Assembly (NCBI RefSeq): GCF_015356115.1
Contig: NZ_CP063056.1
Span: 2,432,735-2,496,734, forward strand
From: Rodentibacter haemolyticus
Lineage (GTDB): Bacteria > Pseudomonadota > Gammaproteobacteria > Enterobacterales > Pasteurellaceae
Reading direction: 5' to 3'
DNA: 64,000 nt
Positions 32,593 to 41,855 of this stretch are shown piece after piece. The notes beneath the pieces are model-generated. The model was not told the origin of the DNA and did no database searches. It saw nothing but the letters and a program-made list of their open reading frames with translations. Each line of letters starts with the position of its first letter. Position 1 is the first letter of the stretch. The translations under genes and the position numbers were made by a program.

Positions 32593-33235
32593 TTATAGTC
32601 CTACTTTTAAACTTGTTTCAATAAAACGATCAAGATCGCCATCCGGTAAGGTTTGTGTATTGCGCTTTTCAACGCCTGTGGGGAAACCTTTGTACGGCTG
32701 TAGTCCAAAACGCATAAGAGGACTTGCGGCCCCTGCCGATGTCTGATTTGCTTTCTTCCATCGCTTGCTTGTCGGTATTTTTCTTCATCATTTCAATTTC
32801 ATACAGCCTTGTTTTAAGCTGTTTCATACATTTATCTTTATTTTTGTGTTGCGAAAGGTCATTTTGGCATTGCATGACAACACCGCTCCAATTTCAAGAT
32901 AAACGAAAGCGACACTGAAAGAGGTATGGCAACAGTTGTTGGAATCAAACAGGCTTTTCCGTACTAAGCGGTGTACGCTTGCTTCGGTTCCTTAAGCAGC
33001 CGAAAGCATATTCGTCGGGCATGAATTGTGGCGGAAATATCGGCAGCGTCGCTTCGGCTTTCATTAATTCGGTTTTAAAGCCTTTACTTTCCGCCCTGAA
33101 ATACAATCTTAGCAGCATTTTCGTCCAACTATGCCTACTGAACCCGATTACAGATCCACATAGAAATTGGCACTGTCGTCCATTCTACTTTTTATCAGAT
33201 TGATTTCAAACATAACCGTTGCCTAAATTTACCAT
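32593..33235 (-). pseudogene. prfB: Peptide chain release factor 2 gene, disrupted and internally deleted
   Basis: Minus-strand fragments in RF2 order are: DDSANFYVDL then a stop; RAESKGFKTELMKAEATLP; DEYAFGCLR; HTSFSVAFVYLEIG; then, after a deletion, QCQNDLSQHKNKDKCMKQLK; KQAMEESKSDIG; and the C-terminus QTLPDGDLDRFIETSLKVGL with stop at 32593. Frameshifts separate the pieces. The deletion between VYLEIG and QCQNDL removes the segment with the GGQ motif needed for peptide release. The N-terminal third, including the programmed frameshift site, is absent. It cannot make functional RF2. Confidence 0.88.
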
Positions 33236-33700
33236 GAGCAGCAGATTATATGCTATTTTCGGGGAATTGGGTAGGTTTTCAAGGCATTGAAATTAGTAAT
33301 AAAAGCTGTCGGTTATTAGCTTTTATCCGCCTTTATGGTGAAATTCTGCAATTTTTATTCAACGTTAAATGTTATTAGAAACTGAAAAATGAAGAAAATT
33401 TTGACCGCACTTTCGTTATCTTTGTTATCCGCAACGGTGTTTAATGATGTGGCGATTATCTGCTGTCCGATGATCCGTTTACGCAAACATACGACGATAA
33501 ATTTGAAAAACAACACGGTTGTACGGTTGGGGTTTATTTCTTTCTACGTAAAAATGCTGGCCAAAACCTTAAAACGTTATTTGGAAGTCAATGCATCGAT
33601 TGACGGCGAAGACATTATTTATCACAACCATTTTTAGTGGCAATTAAAGATCTCTTAGAAGAGCCGACTAGTAAAGTCAGTTTAAATACGATGAGTTTTA
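33236..33700 (+). other. Decayed, unrecognised coding remnant
   Basis: An open frame at 33389-33637 starts MKKILTALSLSLLSATVF, a credible signal peptide, then loses coherence. A different frame continues SDDPFTQTYDDKFEKQHGCT and reappears downstream as DLLEEPTSKVSLNTMSFID before a stop near 33708. It looks like a small secreted-protein gene broken by frameshifts. I do not recognise the family. Upstream, 33299-33327 holds an ATAAAAGCT/AGCTTTTAT hairpin. The 3' end (33673-33711) resembles the palindromic repeats near 57.2 and 58.5 kb. Confidence 0.35.
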
Positions 33701-33711
33701 TAGATTAAACG

Positions 33712-33740
33712 AAAAACCGCACATTTTATATGCGGTTTTT
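33712..33740 (-). terminator. Terminator of the trp operon
   Basis: AAAAACCGCA (33712-33721) pairs with TGCGGTTTTT (33731-33740), a 10-bp stem with a 9-nt loop and T runs on both strands, 12 bp beyond the trpA stop. Confidence 0.85.
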
Positions 33741-33751
33741 TATATGGATAG

Positions 33752-34558
33752 TTAGATTGTCGCCTCTTTCATCCGTTTTACAAACTCAGCTAATTCATTT
33801 AAACATTGTGGGTGATTATCCAAATTTCGCTCAATAATTTTTACAGTTGCAGAACCTGAAATTGCACCGGCTGCTCCAAGTTTTAAGGCTTCTTTTACTT
33901 GTGCCGGTTGTGCGATGCCGAATCCTTGTAAGATTGGTGGGGCATTATGGGATTTCAGTTGTTCAATAAGCGCATCTAAATTTGTTGAATAGGCTTGATT
34001 TTCGGCGCTTGTTACGCCTGCACGAGAAACCAAGTAAGTGTAACCTTCCGTATTTTTTGCCACACCTTGCACTGTTTTTTCATCCGCATTCGGAGGACAA
34101 ATAAACACCGGTTGAATGCCATATTTTTTGGCGGTTTGAACGTAATCCTCTTTTGCTAACAGGGGAATATCCGCCACAAGTACGGCATCCACTCCGACCT
34201 CAGCACAACGTTGATAAAACTTATCAAGACCTTTTGCGAAAATAAGATTGGCGCAGAGAAGAAGGCTAATCGGAATCTCCGGATATTTTGACCGCACTTT
34301 TTCGAGTAATTTAAAGCTATCTTCCGTGCTGTGACCTGCATTCAATGCGCGATTGTTTGCCGCCTGAATAACCGGGCCGTCTAAAAGCGGATCAGAAAAT
34401 GGAAAGCCAAGTTCTAAGGCATCCGCACCATTTTCAACTAAAGTACAAATAATATCAAAAGAGCGGTCGAATGTTGGATCACATAATGTGACAAAAGGAA
34501 CGAATGCTCCTTCATTTTTTGCTTGGAGAGCAGTAAATTGGGTTTCAAAACGGCTCAT
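33752..34558 (-). CDS. trpA: Tryptophan synthase alpha chain
   Basis: A 268-residue TIM barrel that cleaves indole-3-glycerol phosphate to indole, passed through a tunnel to TrpB. The catalytic Glu/Asp region is FVTLCDPTFDR and ADALELGFPFSDPLLDGPV. The phosphate site is near the C-terminus (LQGFGIAQPAQV; AAGAISGSATVKII). The ATG overlaps the trpB stop by one base, indicating coupled translation. It is the last gene of the operon. Confidence 0.97.
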   Translation of the reverse strand: MSRFETQFTALQAKNEGAFVPFVTLCDPTFDRSFDIICTLVENGADALELGFPFSDPLLDGPVIQAANNRALNAGHSTEDSFKLLEKVRSKYPEIPISLLLCANLIFAKGLDKFYQRCAEVGVDAVLVADIPLLAKEDYVQTAKKYGIQPVFICPPNADEKTVQGVAKNTEGYTYLVSRAGVTSAENQAYSTNLDALIEQLKSHNAPPILQGFGIAQPAQVKEALKLGAAGAISGSATVKIIERNLDNHPQCLNELAEFVKRMKEATI

Positions 34559-35754
34559 TATTTCATTCCTTTTTCAGTTAAAATCTTATCTACGGTAAAA
34601 ATATCTTTATCCCCACGACCGGATAAATTCACAACAAGAATTTGCTCTTTATTGGGGTCTTGGTGAATCATTTTTAATGCATGGGCAAGCGCATGAGCGC
34701 TTTCAAGAGCCGGAATGATTCCTTCGTGTTTCGCGAGTTCTTGGAACGCATTTAGGGCTTCATCGTCAGTGATAGATGGATATTCGGCACGACCAATGCT
34801 TTGTAAATAAGCATGCTGAGGGCCAACGGAAGGGAAGTCTAAGCCCGCAGAAACGGAATAAGATTCTTCCACCTGACCATCTGATGTTTGCATTAGCGGC
34901 GATTTCATTCCGAAATAAATACCGATTTTGGCGTGTCCTAGCGGTGCGCCGTGTTCCCCAGTTTCAATGCCTTTACCTGCCGGCTCTACACCGATTAAAC
35001 GTACGTTCGATTCATCAATAAAATCGGTGAATATACCAATTGCATTTGAACCGCCGCCAACAGCGGCAATCACTGCATCAGGCAATCGGCCTTCACATTC
35101 CAAAATCTGACGTTTGGTTTCTTCACCGATCATTTTTTGAAATTCTCGCACAATGGTTGGGAAAGGGTGAGGGCCTGCCGCCGTACCGAGTAAATAATGA
35201 GTGGTTTCATAGTTCGCAGACCAATCACGCATTGCTTCACAGCAGGCATCTTTTAAGGAGCTGGAACCTTTTTGCACAGGAATGACTTCCGCTCCCATTA
35301 AACGCATACGAAATACATTTGGCGATTGACGTTCCACATCTTTTGCCCCCATATAAACACGACAAGGCATATCCAGCATCGCACAGGCGAGGGCAGTGGC
35401 CACACCGTGTTGACCCGCACCGGTTTCTGCGATGATACGGGTTTTCCCCATACGTTTGGCGAGTAAGATTTGCCCAAGCACTTGATTGGTTTTATGGGCA
35501 CCACCGTGCAATAAATCTTCACGTTTAAGATAAATTTTTGCTTTTGTGCCTTTAGCAAGATTACGACAAAGGGTGAGGGCGGTTGGTCTGCCCGCATAAT
35601 TTTTTAATAAATCCTGAAATTCACGTTGAAACTCCGGACTATCTTTCGCTTCTATAAAGGCTTTTTCGAGTTGTTTAAGCACCGGCACAAGAATTTCCGG
35701 TACATACATACCGCCGAATTCACCGAAATACGGATTTAAAATTGTCTCTGACAT
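34558..35754 (-). CDS. trpB: Tryptophan synthase beta chain
   Basis: A 398-residue PLP enzyme that condenses indole with serine. The PLP lysine is in REDLLHGGAHKTNQVLGQ. Other TrpB blocks are FGEFGGMYVPEILVP, AETGAGQHGVATALACA and the glycine-rich VIAAVGGGSNAIGIF. It follows ydfG by 18 bp and overlaps trpA by one base. Confidence 0.98.
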   Translation of the reverse strand: MSETILNPYFGEFGGMYVPEILVPVLKQLEKAFIEAKDSPEFQREFQDLLKNYAGRPTALTLCRNLAKGTKAKIYLKREDLLHGGAHKTNQVLGQILLAKRMGKTRIIAETGAGQHGVATALACAMLDMPCRVYMGAKDVERQSPNVFRMRLMGAEVIPVQKGSSSLKDACCEAMRDWSANYETTHYLLGTAAGPHPFPTIVREFQKMIGEETKRQILECEGRLPDAVIAAVGGGSNAIGIFTDFIDESNVRLIGVEPAGKGIETGEHGAPLGHAKIGIYFGMKSPLMQTSDGQVEESYSVSAGLDFPSVGPQHAYLQSIGRAEYPSITDDEALNAFQELAKHEGIIPALESAHALAHALKMIHQDPNKEQILVVNLSGRGDKDIFTVDKILTEKGMK

Positions 35755-35772
35755 TGTGTTTCCTTGCTGTTT

Positions 35773-36531
35773 TTAATCTGAATTTTTCGTTACTTTTAAT
35801 GGATTGAAGGTTTGTGCTGTCGGCATTACTTCAATACGATTGATATTCACGTGTTCCGGTTGTTGGTTGAGCCATAACACAATATCGGCAATGTTTTGTG
35901 GCGTTACATATGAGACATCTTCATAAAGTTTTTCGGCACGTTCATCATCACCTTTAAAACGGACATTTGAAAATTCTGTTCCGCCACAAAGTCCCGGTTC
36001 AATATTGGATACACGAATATTTTTACCGGCGAGATCCGCCCGTAAATTTAAGCTGAATTGTTTTACAAAGGCTTTTGTTCCGCCATATACATTACCGCCC
36101 GGATAAGGATAATTACCGGCAATCGAACCTAAATTAATGATATGCCCCGTATTGCGTTCCACCATCTGCGGCAATACAAAGCGGGTTATATTGATTAAAC
36201 CTTTAATATTCGTATCAACCATTTTTTCCCAATCATCAAGATTTGCTTGATCTGCGGTTTCCAAGCCTAACGCAAGCCCGGCATTATTCACCAATAAATC
36301 AATTTGTTGCCATTCCTTTGATAGCGATTGGATCGCTTGTTGTGTTGCGATACGATCAGAAATATCAAAGGCGAGAGGAAGAAATTGCTCCCCCAGTTCG
36401 GTGTGAAGAAGGGTTAAACGTTCTGTTCGGCGCCCCGTACCAATAACACGGTATCCTGCTCCAATTAATGTGCGGCAAATTGCCGCTCCAAAGCCGGCCG
36501 TGGCACCGGTTACTAATGCTATTCTAGACAT
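35773..36531 (-). CDS. ydfG: NADP-dependent 3-hydroxy acid dehydrogenase (short-chain dehydrogenase)
   Basis: A 252-residue SDR with cofactor motif TGATAGFGAAICRTL, NNAG in LLVNNAGLALGLE, and the catalytic Ser-Tyr-Lys in NLGSIAGNYPYPGGNVYGGTKAFV. The YdfG family reduces 3-hydroxy acids such as serine or 3-hydroxypropionate and malonic semialdehyde. It is embedded between trpCF and trpB; linkage of ydfG to trpBA is also seen in Haemophilus. A remnant of a second ydfG-like gene lies at 26062-26149. Relevance to tryptophan synthesis is not evident from sequence. Confidence 0.9.
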   Translation of the reverse strand: MSRIALVTGATAGFGAAICRTLIGAGYRVIGTGRRTERLTLLHTELGEQFLPLAFDISDRIATQQAIQSLSKEWQQIDLLVNNAGLALGLETADQANLDDWEKMVDTNIKGLINITRFVLPQMVERNTGHIINLGSIAGNYPYPGGNVYGGTKAFVKQFSLNLRADLAGKNIRVSNIEPGLCGGTEFSNVRFKGDDERAEKLYEDVSYVTPQNIADIVLWLNQQPEHVNINRIEVMPTAQTFNPLKVTKNSD

Positions 36532-36659
36532 ATTATCTCCTTAAGTTTGCAGCTTTATATCCATTTTAATTCACTGTAAATGACCAAGTGCGGTCAAATG
36601 TCACTCAATTTTTTTGTATTTGACTTGACCTTGTGTTCATTGTGCAGTTGTCCATTGAT

Positions 36660-38090
36660 TTATAAAATCTTCTCAAAAACCAACCGCACTTTTGTTTCAT
36701 CTTTGATACCCGGTGAGGTTTCTACTCCGGAATTAAGATCCACAGCCAAACAATTTTGTTTAATCGCTTGTTCGATATTTTCCAGTGAAATACCACCGGC
36801 TAATATAATTTTGTGTTTCAAATTTTCAGGGATTACAGACCAATCAAAGGTTTTGCCAGTGCCGCCTTGTTTATTTGCTGTTTTACTATCGAAAATATAA
36901 CGGGCAATATTTAGATCATCAATAAAATTGACCGCACTTTTTTCTTCCGTATTCACCGAAATGGCTTTCCAAATTTGGGTAAATTCAGGAAGTTGAGTGC
37001 GTAGAGTAGTGATAAATTCCGAATTTTCGGCACCATGCAGCTGTACCGCATAAAGTTGTAATTGTCGGGCTATTTTTACAATAAAATCAATTTCTTGATT
37101 TTGGAAAACCCCCACAAAACGAAGTGGGGCCGCAGTGACTAATTCCTGCGCTTGACGTAAACTCACACAGCGTTTTGAATGTTCTGCAAAAATCAAGCCT
37201 CCGTAAAGCGCACCATTTTCGTAGGCACTTTTAACATCCTGAGTTCGGGTTAAACCGCATACTTTATTTTCTCCAAAAATAACGGCACGAACCGCATTAT
37301 TGAGATTTTTGTTTCCCATTAGGCTACTACCGATTAAAAAGCCGTGCGCCACATTTTGTAATTGACGAATCTGTTTATGATTATAGATACCCGATTCGCT
37401 GATAATACGTACATCGGCGGGAATACGATCTGCATATTTTTCAGTGAGTGTTACTACGCAGCTTAAATCTACGCTGAGATCGTGCAAATTGCGGTTATTA
37501 ACCCCGATAATTTTTGCTCCAAGCGCAAGCGCGCGTTCAAATTCTTTTTCATTCGAGGTTTCCGTCAGCACGCCCATACCTAAGGAATGGGCAAGATCCG
37601 CCAACACGCGATAAGTGTCATCGTTTACGACAGAAAGCATTAAGAGAATAGCATCTGCCTGATAATAACGGGCTAGATAAACCTGGTATTCGCTGATCAT
37701 AAAATCTTTGCACAATACGGGTTGGTTCACGATATGGCGTACTTGTGGCAAAAATTCAAAATTACCTTGAAAATATTTTTCATCAGTCAGCACGGAAACT
37801 GCAGAAGCGTAATGCTTATATACGTTGGCGATTTCAGTTAAATTAAATTCAGCACGAATCAAGCCCTTTGAGGGTGACGCTTTTTTACATTCTAAAATAT
37901 AAGCGGGTTTTTTATGGGAACCTTTGGCAAGGGCATCATAAAAAGAGCGGTCGGATCTTGAGATATTTTGCTGAAATTCACATAATGGAAATTCCGCTTC
38001 TTTCGCTTTTACCCACGCGGCTTTGTCGAGTACGATGTTTTGTAGCACCGTGGCGGAATCTATAGGTTTTGAGAAATCTTGAATAATCAT
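36660..38090 (-). CDS. trpC: Bifunctional indole-3-glycerol-phosphate synthase / phosphoribosylanthranilate isomerase
   Basis: A 476-residue fused TrpC-TrpF of the enterobacterial type. Residues about 1-255 are IGPS (ILECKKASPSKGLIRAEFN; VLCKDFMISEYQVYLARYY; ISESGIYNHKQI; HGFLIGSSLMG). Residues about 256-476 are PRA isomerase (VCGLTRTQDVKSAYENGALY; LQLYAVQLHGAEN; ILAGGISLENIEQAI; VDLNSGVETSPGIKD). It lies 46 bp after trpD. Confidence 0.97.
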   Translation of the reverse strand: MIIQDFSKPIDSATVLQNIVLDKAAWVKAKEAEFPLCEFQQNISRSDRSFYDALAKGSHKKPAYILECKKASPSKGLIRAEFNLTEIANVYKHYASAVSVLTDEKYFQGNFEFLPQVRHIVNQPVLCKDFMISEYQVYLARYYQADAILLMLSVVNDDTYRVLADLAHSLGMGVLTETSNEKEFERALALGAKIIGVNNRNLHDLSVDLSCVVTLTEKYADRIPADVRIISESGIYNHKQIRQLQNVAHGFLIGSSLMGNKNLNNAVRAVIFGENKVCGLTRTQDVKSAYENGALYGGLIFAEHSKRCVSLRQAQELVTAAPLRFVGVFQNQEIDFIVKIARQLQLYAVQLHGAENSEFITTLRTQLPEFTQIWKAISVNTEEKSAVNFIDDLNIARYIFDSKTANKQGGTGKTFDWSVIPENLKHKIILAGGISLENIEQAIKQNCLAVDLNSGVETSPGIKDETKVRLVFEKIL

Positions 38091-38136
38091 TATGTTGCCT
38101 TTTAATAGTGGGGAATACGGTAATTTATAATTCAGG

Positions 38137-39138
38137 TTAATATTGGATTAATTTTTGCAATGTCTCAAATGCTTTACCGCTCGCCAAAGTTTCCAATACA
38201 TTTTGGGTATTTTGTTTGAGATCTTCTTGCCCGAATAGCTTTAGCAATAATGCGGTATTGGCTGCAACGGCATTGGCATGTTCCGTTTTGCCTTTGCCTT
38301 GTAAAAGTGCGGTCAGTATTTTGGCATTTTCCTGTGGCTCACCACCTCGTAGGCTTTCTAATGATTGTGTTTTTAAACCGAAATCTTCCGGTGTTAAGGT
38401 GAAGTAATCAATTTTTCCATTTTTTACTTCCGCTACTTGAGTTTCGCCGTGTAACGCAACCTCGTCTAATCCTGAGCCATACACAACAAAAGTATGTTCG
38501 TGACCAAGGGCTAGGGCGGTATCGGCATAGTTTTTCACTAATTCCGGAGCGTAAACACCTAACAAGCTATAATTTGGACGTGCCGGATTAATTAATGGAC
38601 CGAGAATATTAAAAATTGTACGTGTTTTTAATGCGGCTCGTACTGGTGCTACGTGACGAAAACCGGAATGATATTGCTGGGCAAATAAAAAACATATACC
38701 GATTTCATCTAAAGCTTGGCGTGCACTTTCCGCCGAAGTATTCACATTGACCCCTAAAGCGGTTAATACATCGCTTGCCCCTGATCGGCTGGAAACGCTA
38801 CGATTGCCATGTTTGGCAACTTTCACGCCCATTGCAGCTGCTGTAATGCAACTTGCAGTAGAAATATTGATGGTATTTTGTCCGTCTCCGCCAGTGCCGA
38901 CAATATCCGCAAAAGGGTAGCTTGGACGGGGAAATGTTTTGGCATTTTGTAATGAAGCCGCTACGGCTCCGCTGATTTCATCAATCGTAGCACCACGTAC
39001 TTTTAAGGCAATAAGCATTGCTGAAATTTGTTCATTCGAGAGCTTTCCCTGAATGACGGCATTAAAAAGTTCGGTGCTTTCTTCGGTTGAAATTTGATTT
39101 CCGTCATAAAGTTGCTCTAATAATTGCTCGTGTTGCAT
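38137..39138 (-). CDS. trpD: Anthranilate phosphoribosyltransferase
   Basis: A 333-residue transferase that joins anthranilate to PRPP. The PRPP-binding motif is DIVGTGGDGQNTINIST. KHGNRSVSSRSGASDVLTAL and the helical N-terminal dimer domain are typical, and NILGPLINPARP follows. It is not fused to TrpG, which is encoded separately upstream, with the tautomerase-like gene between them. Confidence 0.97.
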   Translation of the reverse strand: MQHEQLLEQLYDGNQISTEESTELFNAVIQGKLSNEQISAMLIALKVRGATIDEISGAVAASLQNAKTFPRPSYPFADIVGTGGDGQNTINISTASCITAAAMGVKVAKHGNRSVSSRSGASDVLTALGVNVNTSAESARQALDEIGICFLFAQQYHSGFRHVAPVRAALKTRTIFNILGPLINPARPNYSLLGVYAPELVKNYADTALALGHEHTFVVYGSGLDEVALHGETQVAEVKNGKIDYFTLTPEDFGLKTQSLESLRGGEPQENAKILTALLQGKGKTEHANAVAANTALLLKLFGQEDLKQNTQNVLETLASGKAFETLQKLIQY

Positions 39139-39184
39139 GGTTCGTTCCTTGTTTTATTATTTTTGGACGCAGCTCTTTTACCTG

Positions 39185-39571
39185 CTAAACATAAATATCG
39201 TAGTCCAAATCCCTCGCTTCATCACCGGTCATTCCTCGGAATCCCCAGCAGTGCGCAGGTTGCTCTTTGATAGTAATTTCAACATTATGGGCACGAATAC
39301 CGAGCTTGTATTCCAATTCACTGAATAGCATTTTTATTAGACGTTTTTTGGTGCCTTCCATACGACCAGCCATTAAGTTAATTTCGATAACGGTATAATC
39401 ATCACTACGGTCGAAAGGGTAGTAAAAATCTTCTTTTTCTAAACCTAGAAAGCGAATGGCGTGTTTGCCTTTTGGGATATCTAAACCTAAGTAAAGGCTG
39501 TTATAAATAACTTCAGCCAATATTTCTCGGCGTGGTATGAGTTTGGATTTAAGTCCGAATACAGTAATCAT
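39185..39571 (-). CDS. Tautomerase-superfamily-like protein in the trp operon
   Basis: A 128-residue protein starting MITVFGLKSKLIPRREILA. The pattern of a hydrophobic N-terminal strand, YTVIEINLMAGRMEGTKKRL and a second half ending WGFRGMTGDEARDLDYDIY resembles the small tautomerase-like proteins found beside trpG in Haemophilus. The residue after Met is Ile, not the catalytic Pro-1 of true tautomerases, so tautomerase chemistry is doubtful. Function unknown. It lies between trpG (64 bp) and trpD (46 bp). Confidence 0.7.
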   Translation of the reverse strand: MITVFGLKSKLIPRREILAEVIYNSLYLGLDIPKGKHAIRFLGLEKEDFYYPFDRSDDYTVIEINLMAGRMEGTKKRLIKMLFSELEYKLGIRAHNVEITIKEQPAHCWGFRGMTGDEARDLDYDIYV

Positions 39572-39635
39572 TTTGTTTTTTCCTTGATATATGAGGGCGA
39601 ACTTCAGCCCGCCATTGATATTAAAATCTCAATTC

Positions 39636-40217
39636 TTATCTGTTCAACAACCATTCAATAGACTGCTGCAACAGTTGTGAACCTTGCACAGTTAAAATAC
39701 TTTCAGGATGAAATTGGTACGCACAAATTGGTAAATTGCGATGGTGAATAGCCATAATGATGCCGTTGTATTCCGCATTAATAACAAACTCTTTCGGTAA
39801 ATCTTGTCCCATTAGAGAATGATAACGAGCCACCGGCATTGGGTTTGCCAGATTTTTAAACATCGCTTTACCATCGTGAGTGATTTTGGATACTTTTCCG
39901 TGTAACACTTCGCCGGCATGAACCACTTTTCCGCCAAAGGCTTGAATTAAGGCTTGGTGGCCTAAGCAAATACCGATAATTGGCACGTGATCTTTCAAAC
40001 ATTCAATTAATGGCAATAAAATCCCTGCTTCAGCAGGCGTGCCGGGACCTGGAGAAAGGGCTAGAATCGTTTCCGGTGTATTCAATGCGGCTTCCACAAT
40101 CAGTTCTAAATCACAATCATTGCGGTAAATTTTGACTTGATGTCCCAACACGCGAAATTGATCCACTAAATTGTAAGTGAAGGAATCAAAATTATCTAAA
40201 AAAAGAATATTTGCCAT
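39636..40217 (-). CDS. trpG: Anthranilate synthase glutamine amidotransferase component
   Basis: A 193-residue class I amidotransferase: FLDNFDSFTYNLVDQF at the N-terminus, oxyanion region ALSPGPGTPAEAG, nucleophile Cys in IIGICLGHQALIQAFGG, and the His-Glu pair in CAYQFHPESILT. It supplies ammonia to TrpE. It follows trpE by 10 bp. Confidence 0.96.
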   Translation of the reverse strand: MANILFLDNFDSFTYNLVDQFRVLGHQVKIYRNDCDLELIVEAALNTPETILALSPGPGTPAEAGILLPLIECLKDHVPIIGICLGHQALIQAFGGKVVHAGEVLHGKVSKITHDGKAMFKNLANPMPVARYHSLMGQDLPKEFVINAEYNGIIMAIHHRNLPICAYQFHPESILTVQGSQLLQQSIEWLLNR

Positions 40218-40227
40218 AATGTGTTCC

Positions 40228-41775
40228 TTATTTGGCCTGTGTATTAATTTGGCGAATCGCTTTAAGCACGGCTGCGGCTTTATGACGGGTTTCGTCCGCT
40301 TCCATTTGCGGATCAGAATCTAATACTTCACCACAACCGGCTTGCACATAAGCCATGCCATTTTGAACAAAAGCGGAGCGAATAACGATACAGGTATCAA
40401 AACGTCCGTCAGAAGTGAGATAACCCACCGCGCCACCGTAGCTATGGCGTTTTTGTTTCTCAAATTGATAAATCAGTTGCATTGCTTTGATTTTAGGCGC
40501 ACCGGTAAGTGTTCCCATATTCATACAGGCTTGATAGGCGTGTAGCGCATCTAATTCCGGTCTAAGTTTACCCGTTACACGTGAAACCAAATGCATAATA
40601 TGCGAATAACGATCGACTTGCATTAATTCTGCAACTTTACGTGTGCCGCTTTGGCAAACACGAGCGATATCATTCCGAGCCAAATCAACCAACATTAAAT
40701 GTTCCGCTTGTTCTTTATGATCAAGACGAAGTTCAAGTTCTAACCGGGCATCCAATTCCGGATCGATATTACCGTGGGCATTAAATCCACGTGGACGTGA
40801 ACCGGCGATCGGATAAATTTCTAACTGACGATTTTCAGGCGTATATTTGAGCGCACTTTCAGGTGATGCGCCGAACAAAATAAAGTCGTCATCATTCATA
40901 TAGAACATATAAGGACTAGGGTTATTTTGTTTAAGTTGGGCATAACCGGCAAGGGCGTTCGGACAAGCAAGCGAAAAGCGGCGGGATGGTACGATTTGGA
41001 AAACATCGCCGATATTAATATGATGCTTTAATGCTTTCACAATGTTGATGAATTCGGGATCTTCAAAGTTGGTTTTAATTTCATCATCGGCTGCTTTAAT
41101 CGAAAGCACATTATCTATATTTTTTAATTTTTGTGCGATAGAAAGTGCGGTTTTTGCTGTATTTACTTGTTCTTCTTGTGAGAAACAGAAACTTTTCAAT
41201 GTGGCTTGCTGGTTTTGATGATCAATCGTAATAAGGTGTTCTGCAAGATAGAAACTGTAATCGGGGCAGTTGATTTGATCATCTTTGAGTACAATGCCAT
41301 CCATCGGAATGAAATTAGCGACCAAATCATAAGCAAATAAGCCACCTAAAAAAACAGGTGTATTACTGTGCCGATAAAGATTGGAAATCACACGCAGACC
41401 ATCGAAAACGGTAGGAGATTGCAATTTTCTATCTTCATCAAGTTGATTATCCTGTGGGGCGAAATTCACTGAAAATTCATCGTTAAAACTGACCGCACTT
41501 ACTTTGCCAAGTGCGGTTAAAATCGGATAAATTTCTTCTAGTACCTGTTTACCATTTGCATTTAATGCTTTAAACGTGACGTTGTGACTTAAACAAGTAA
41601 TTTTCACTGCGGCATTAATCAATATAAGGCTTTGTAAGCTGTTTTTGCTACCGATTTCAGCGGAGTCGAGCAGAAGAGTATTCGAATGGCGGCATAGCGT
41701 GTTAAAAATAGCCGTGGTATCTGAGTGGTAAGACACGGGTTGCGTGGTGACGGCAATAAAAGCGTTGTGTTGCAT
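40228..41775 (-). CDS. trpE: Anthranilate synthase component I
   Basis: A 515-residue chorismate-binding enzyme and first committed step of tryptophan synthesis. The N-terminal feedback site region has LLLDSAEIGSKNSLQSL (the Ser-rich LLES-type motif). The catalytic C-domain has FQIVPSRRFSL, FGASPESALKY, IYPIAGSRPRGF, LMLVDLARNDIARVCQSGT and GTLTGAPKIKAM. Two uptake cores in inverted orientation lie inside the gene near 41493-41517. It is the first gene of the operon, 24 bp downstream of the predicted transcription start. Confidence 0.97.
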   Translation of the reverse strand: MQHNAFIAVTTQPVSYHSDTTAIFNTLCRHSNTLLLDSAEIGSKNSLQSLILINAAVKITCLSHNVTFKALNANGKQVLEEIYPILTALGKVSAVSFNDEFSVNFAPQDNQLDEDRKLQSPTVFDGLRVISNLYRHSNTPVFLGGLFAYDLVANFIPMDGIVLKDDQINCPDYSFYLAEHLITIDHQNQQATLKSFCFSQEEQVNTAKTALSIAQKLKNIDNVLSIKAADDEIKTNFEDPEFINIVKALKHHINIGDVFQIVPSRRFSLACPNALAGYAQLKQNNPSPYMFYMNDDDFILFGASPESALKYTPENRQLEIYPIAGSRPRGFNAHGNIDPELDARLELELRLDHKEQAEHLMLVDLARNDIARVCQSGTRKVAELMQVDRYSHIMHLVSRVTGKLRPELDALHAYQACMNMGTLTGAPKIKAMQLIYQFEKQKRHSYGGAVGYLTSDGRFDTCIVIRSAFVQNGMAYVQAGCGEVLDSDPQMEADETRHKAAAVLKAIRQINTQAK

Positions 41776-41800
41776 AATGAAATCCTTTATAAGAACTTTT

Positions 41801-41834
41801 GCACTATTAAACTAGTACAATGCAAATAAGTCAA
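41801..41834 (-). promoter_or_regulatory. trp promoter and TrpR operator
   Basis: On the minus strand TTGACT (41834-41829) and TTTAAT (41811-41806) are 17 bp apart. The palindrome GTACTAGTTTAATAGTGC (41818-41801) covers the -10 and matches the TrpR consensus GTACTAGTTAACTAGTAC at 15 of 18 positions. Only about 25 bases remain to the trpE ATG, leaving no room for a leader peptide and attenuator. Confidence 0.8.
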
Positions 41835-41855
41835 GAAAAGATTTTAAAAATATTT

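Noticed and set aside
32724..32918. Plus-strand open frame in the prfB region
   Set aside because: It is the antisense of RF2 fragments that are clearly recognisable on the minus strand.
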